7,430 nt of DNA, taken from the NCBI GenBank assembly GCA_964452465.1, contig CAYVMD010000070.1, positions 1-7,430 on the forward strand, written 5' to 3'. Shown in pieces: positions 6,113 through 7,430 of this stretch. Origin of the DNA: CAYVMD01 sp964452465. GTDB taxonomy: Bacteria > Armatimonadota > JACIXR01. Position numbers and translations under genes: made by a program. How positions within the stretch are numbered: position 1 is the stretch's first letter; each line of letters opens with the position of its first letter. The notes beneath the pieces are model-generated. The model saw only the letters and a program-made list of their open reading frames with translations. It was not told where the DNA came from and made no database searches.

Positions 6113-6297
6113 GGAGGAAAAAGCTGGCGAAGATAAACTTCGATCTCTGCATGGTGTGCGGCGCCTGCGTAGCTGTTTGTCCCGAAGCATTGGATTTGGA
6201 GGGGAATAGGTTGACTTGGAGGCAGGAAGTATGTAAAGGATGCGGTGAGTGTATGGTGGTTTGCCCCACGGGAGCGTTGCGTGGTGATGAAGGGTAA
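6094..6297 (+). CDS. 2x[4Fe-4S] ferredoxin
   Basis: This 67-residue protein is a small cytosolic electron carrier. Two CxxCxxCxxxCP motifs are complete: C19, C22, C25, C29-P and C47, C50, C53, C57-P (numbered from the ATG at 6094). The spacing predicts two low-potential [4Fe-4S] clusters. It overlaps the following reductase gene by 11 bases, and a ferredoxin next to a geranylgeranyl reductase is the known donor in Methanosarcina (established for that organism), so it probably feeds that enzyme. The start is uncertain. The ATG at 6094 has no ribosome site and adds the basic MRFLRSRRKK. A strong AAGGAGG (6111-6117) lies 6 bases before an in-frame CTG at 6124, which would give a protein opening (M)AKINFDLCMVCGAC, typical for such ferredoxins. 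An ATG farther up at 6034 overlaps apgM and is rejected. Confidence 0.9.
   Translation: MRFLRSRRKKLAKINFDLCMVCGACVAVCPEALDLEGNRLTWRQEVCKGCGECMVVCPTGALRGDEG
6111..6117 (+). promoter_or_regulatory. Ribosome-site-like AAGGAGG inside the ferredoxin frame
   Basis: AAGGAGG is followed by the 6 bases AAAAAG and then an in-frame CTG (6124-6126). The spacing is ideal for initiation at that CTG. No ATG, GTG or TTG lies at a suitable distance. The alternative reading is that it is merely codons for arginine within an ATG-started protein. Confidence 0.45.
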
Positions 6298-7430
6298 ATA
6301 CGATGCCATCGTGGTGGGAGGAGGACCAGCAGGTTCTACCTGTGCCCTTCACTTAGCTCGGGAGGGGTTGGAGGTTTTGTTGGTGGAGAAGAGGCAGGAG
6401 ATAGGAGAGTTAATAAGATGCGCAGGGGGGGTTTTGGCTAAGGATAAGGAGGAACTATTCCCTGCTACTAAGGCGATCGTGGGGAGCTTCCGGGCCTTCA
6501 GAATAGTGGTGGGAGAGAAAAGGGTGGACATACCAGCGGAGGGTGGGGAGTGGGGCTTCGTCCTGGAGCGCAAGATCTTCGATCAGGAATTGGCGTTGTT
6601 GGCGGCTAAGGCGGGGGCGAGGATATTAGTGGGGGCTAAGGTGGAGGGATTGATAAAGGAGGATGGGAAAGTGAAGGGAGAGGTTATAAAGAGGGGAGGG
6701 GAAAGGAAGGAGGTGAAAGGGGATTTGGTTGTTGCTGCGGATGGGGTGGAGTCAAGGGTAGCAAGGTGGGGAGGAATAGATACCAAATTGAGTGTGGGGA
6801 AGGTGCTTTCTTGTGCTCAATTTCTCCTCTATCACCCCTCGATAGAAAAAGGGGTATGCGAGATCCATTTGGGCAGGGAGTTGGCGCCGGGAGGATATGC
6901 CTGGGTGGTGCCTCGGGAGGATGGGACGGCGGTTGTCGGCTTGGGAGTGGCGGGATGGGAAGGACAGCCTTTGGTGAGGTTGAGGAAATTCGTGGAGGAG
7001 AGATTCCCCTCTGCTTCTATTTTAGAACAGGTGGTAGGGGGAACGCCGGTAAGCCCCTTGCCCAAAAGGATCTACGGAGATGGGATAGTAGTGGTAGGGG
7101 ATTCCGCCCGTCAGGCGGATCCGGTTACCGGGGCGGGGATAGCCCAAGCGATTCGGTCTGCTAAACTCGCTGTAGAGGTGATTAGGGAAGCGTTTGAGAA
7201 GAGGGATTTATCCAAAAGGAGTTTGTCCTTATATCAAAAGAGGTGGGAGGAAAAGTTCGGCAAAGCCCATAAGTATGGAGTAGGGATTAGGAACTTCCTC
7301 ACCTCCCTTTCAAGTCAGGAAATGGAGGACTTATTGATCGGTTTAGGGAAGGTAAAAGTGGGAGGGAGCGCCCGAGTAATAGATATAATCTGGCTTTTAG
7401 TCAAGCAGAACCCTCGTCTCCTCCTCAAAC
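6287..7430 (+). CDS. Geranylgeranyl-reductase-family FAD-dependent oxidoreductase (3' end cut by window)
   Basis: The frame is open from the ATG at 6287 to the window edge, giving 381 residues, close to full length. It starts MKGKYDAIVVGGGPAGSTCA: the FAD Rossmann motif GGGPAG is 11-16, with E34 (LLVEKR) for ribose binding. RCAGGV (44-49) matches the cysteine-containing substrate-side segment of this family. Further features are AADGVESRVARW, the substrate motif GGYAWVVP (Y204, W206, P209; family YxWxFP), and the second FAD motif VVGDSARQADPVTGAGIAQA with D272. Family members saturate isoprenoid double bonds in archaeal lipids, chlorophyll phytyl chains or menaquinone tails; which applies here cannot be told. 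It overlaps the ferredoxin gene by 11 bases. GGGAG at 6270-6274 would also suit in-frame GTG starts at 6281 or 6284. The coding strand is exceptionally G-rich, with a 98-base stretch lacking C. Confidence 0.9.
   Translation, partial: MKGKYDAIVVGGGPAGSTCALHLAREGLEVLLVEKRQEIGELIRCAGGVLAKDKEELFPATKAIVGSFRAFRIVVGEKRVDIPAEGGEWGFVLERKIFDQELALLAAKAGARILVGAKVEGLIKEDGKVKGEVIKRGGERKEVKGDLVVAADGVESRVARWGGIDTKLSVGKVLSCAQFLLYHPSIEKGVCEIHLGRELAPGGYAWVVPREDGTAVVGLGVAGWEGQPLVRLRKFVEERFPSASILEQVVGGTPVSPLPKRIYGDGIVVVGDSARQADPVTGAGIAQAIRSAKLAVEVIREAFEKRDLSKRSLSLYQKRWEEKFGKAHKYGVGIRNFLTSLSSQEMEDLLIGLGKVKVGGSARVIDIIWLLVKQNPRLLLK

Noticed and set aside
6034..6352. Small minus-strand frames opposite the ferredoxin
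   Set aside because: They are antisense to the cysteine-motif ferredoxin and the start of the reductase, and look like chance frames.
6766..7164. 132-residue plus-strand frame and opposing minus-strand frames inside the reductase gene
   Set aside because: They overlap the reductase reading frame, which carries clear FAD-binding motifs throughout, and have no domains of their own.

Overview
This window is almost entirely coding. It most likely comes from a thermophilic or moderately thermophilic bacterium of a poorly sampled lineage; Armatimonadota-like or a related candidate phylum is a guess. Arguments for a bacterium are two TatA-type translocase genes, strong AAGGAGG-type ribosome sites and sigma70-like hexamers. 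Heavy use of AGG/AGA for arginine and ATA for isoleucine, plus a tRNA m1A methyltransferase of the TrmI type, fit a heat-loving lifestyle. Several genes are of types common in archaea (archaeal-type phosphoglycerate mutase, geranylgeranyl reductase with its ferredoxin), so an archaeal origin cannot be excluded from sequence reading alone.

Layout. (1) Positions 30-2645, plus strand: one large multidomain protein, read as a TIM-barrel glycoside hydrolase of no family I can name with confidence. Its frame is open to the window edge, so the true start may lie upstream. (2) Positions 2649-6049, minus strand: a tight five-gene set, transcribed right to left: archaeal-type 2,3-bisphosphoglycerate-independent phosphoglycerate mutase (apgM), tRNA m1A58 methyltransferase (trmI), a PfkB-family phosphosugar kinase, and two overlapping tatA genes. 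The second tatA encodes only 54 residues. Gaps are 0, 10, 12 and -8 bases, so this looks like one transcript. It converges on gene 1 with only 3 bases between stop codons. (3) Positions 6050-6093: a 44-base AT-rich divergent promoter region. (4) Positions 6094-7430, plus strand: a 2x[4Fe-4S] ferredoxin overlapping a geranylgeranyl-reductase-family flavoprotein by 11 bases. The flavoprotein runs off the right edge but is nearly full length.

How the genes work together. The minus-strand set pairs two sugar-phosphate enzymes at opposite ends of glycolysis with a tRNA-stabilising enzyme and Tat protein export. The plus-strand pair is best read as an electron donor and an isoprenoid double-bond reductase. 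The large glycosidase probably supplies sugars, but nothing in the window links it directly to the kinase.

The points most worth a second look are the unassigned glycosidase with a visible Asp/Glu catalytic pair, a palindromic element inside the tail of the first tatA that abuts the ribosome site of the second, a possible CTG start for the ferredoxin, and a 98-base tract without any C in the reductase gene. I found no RNA genes, CRISPR arrays, insertion sequences or phage genes.
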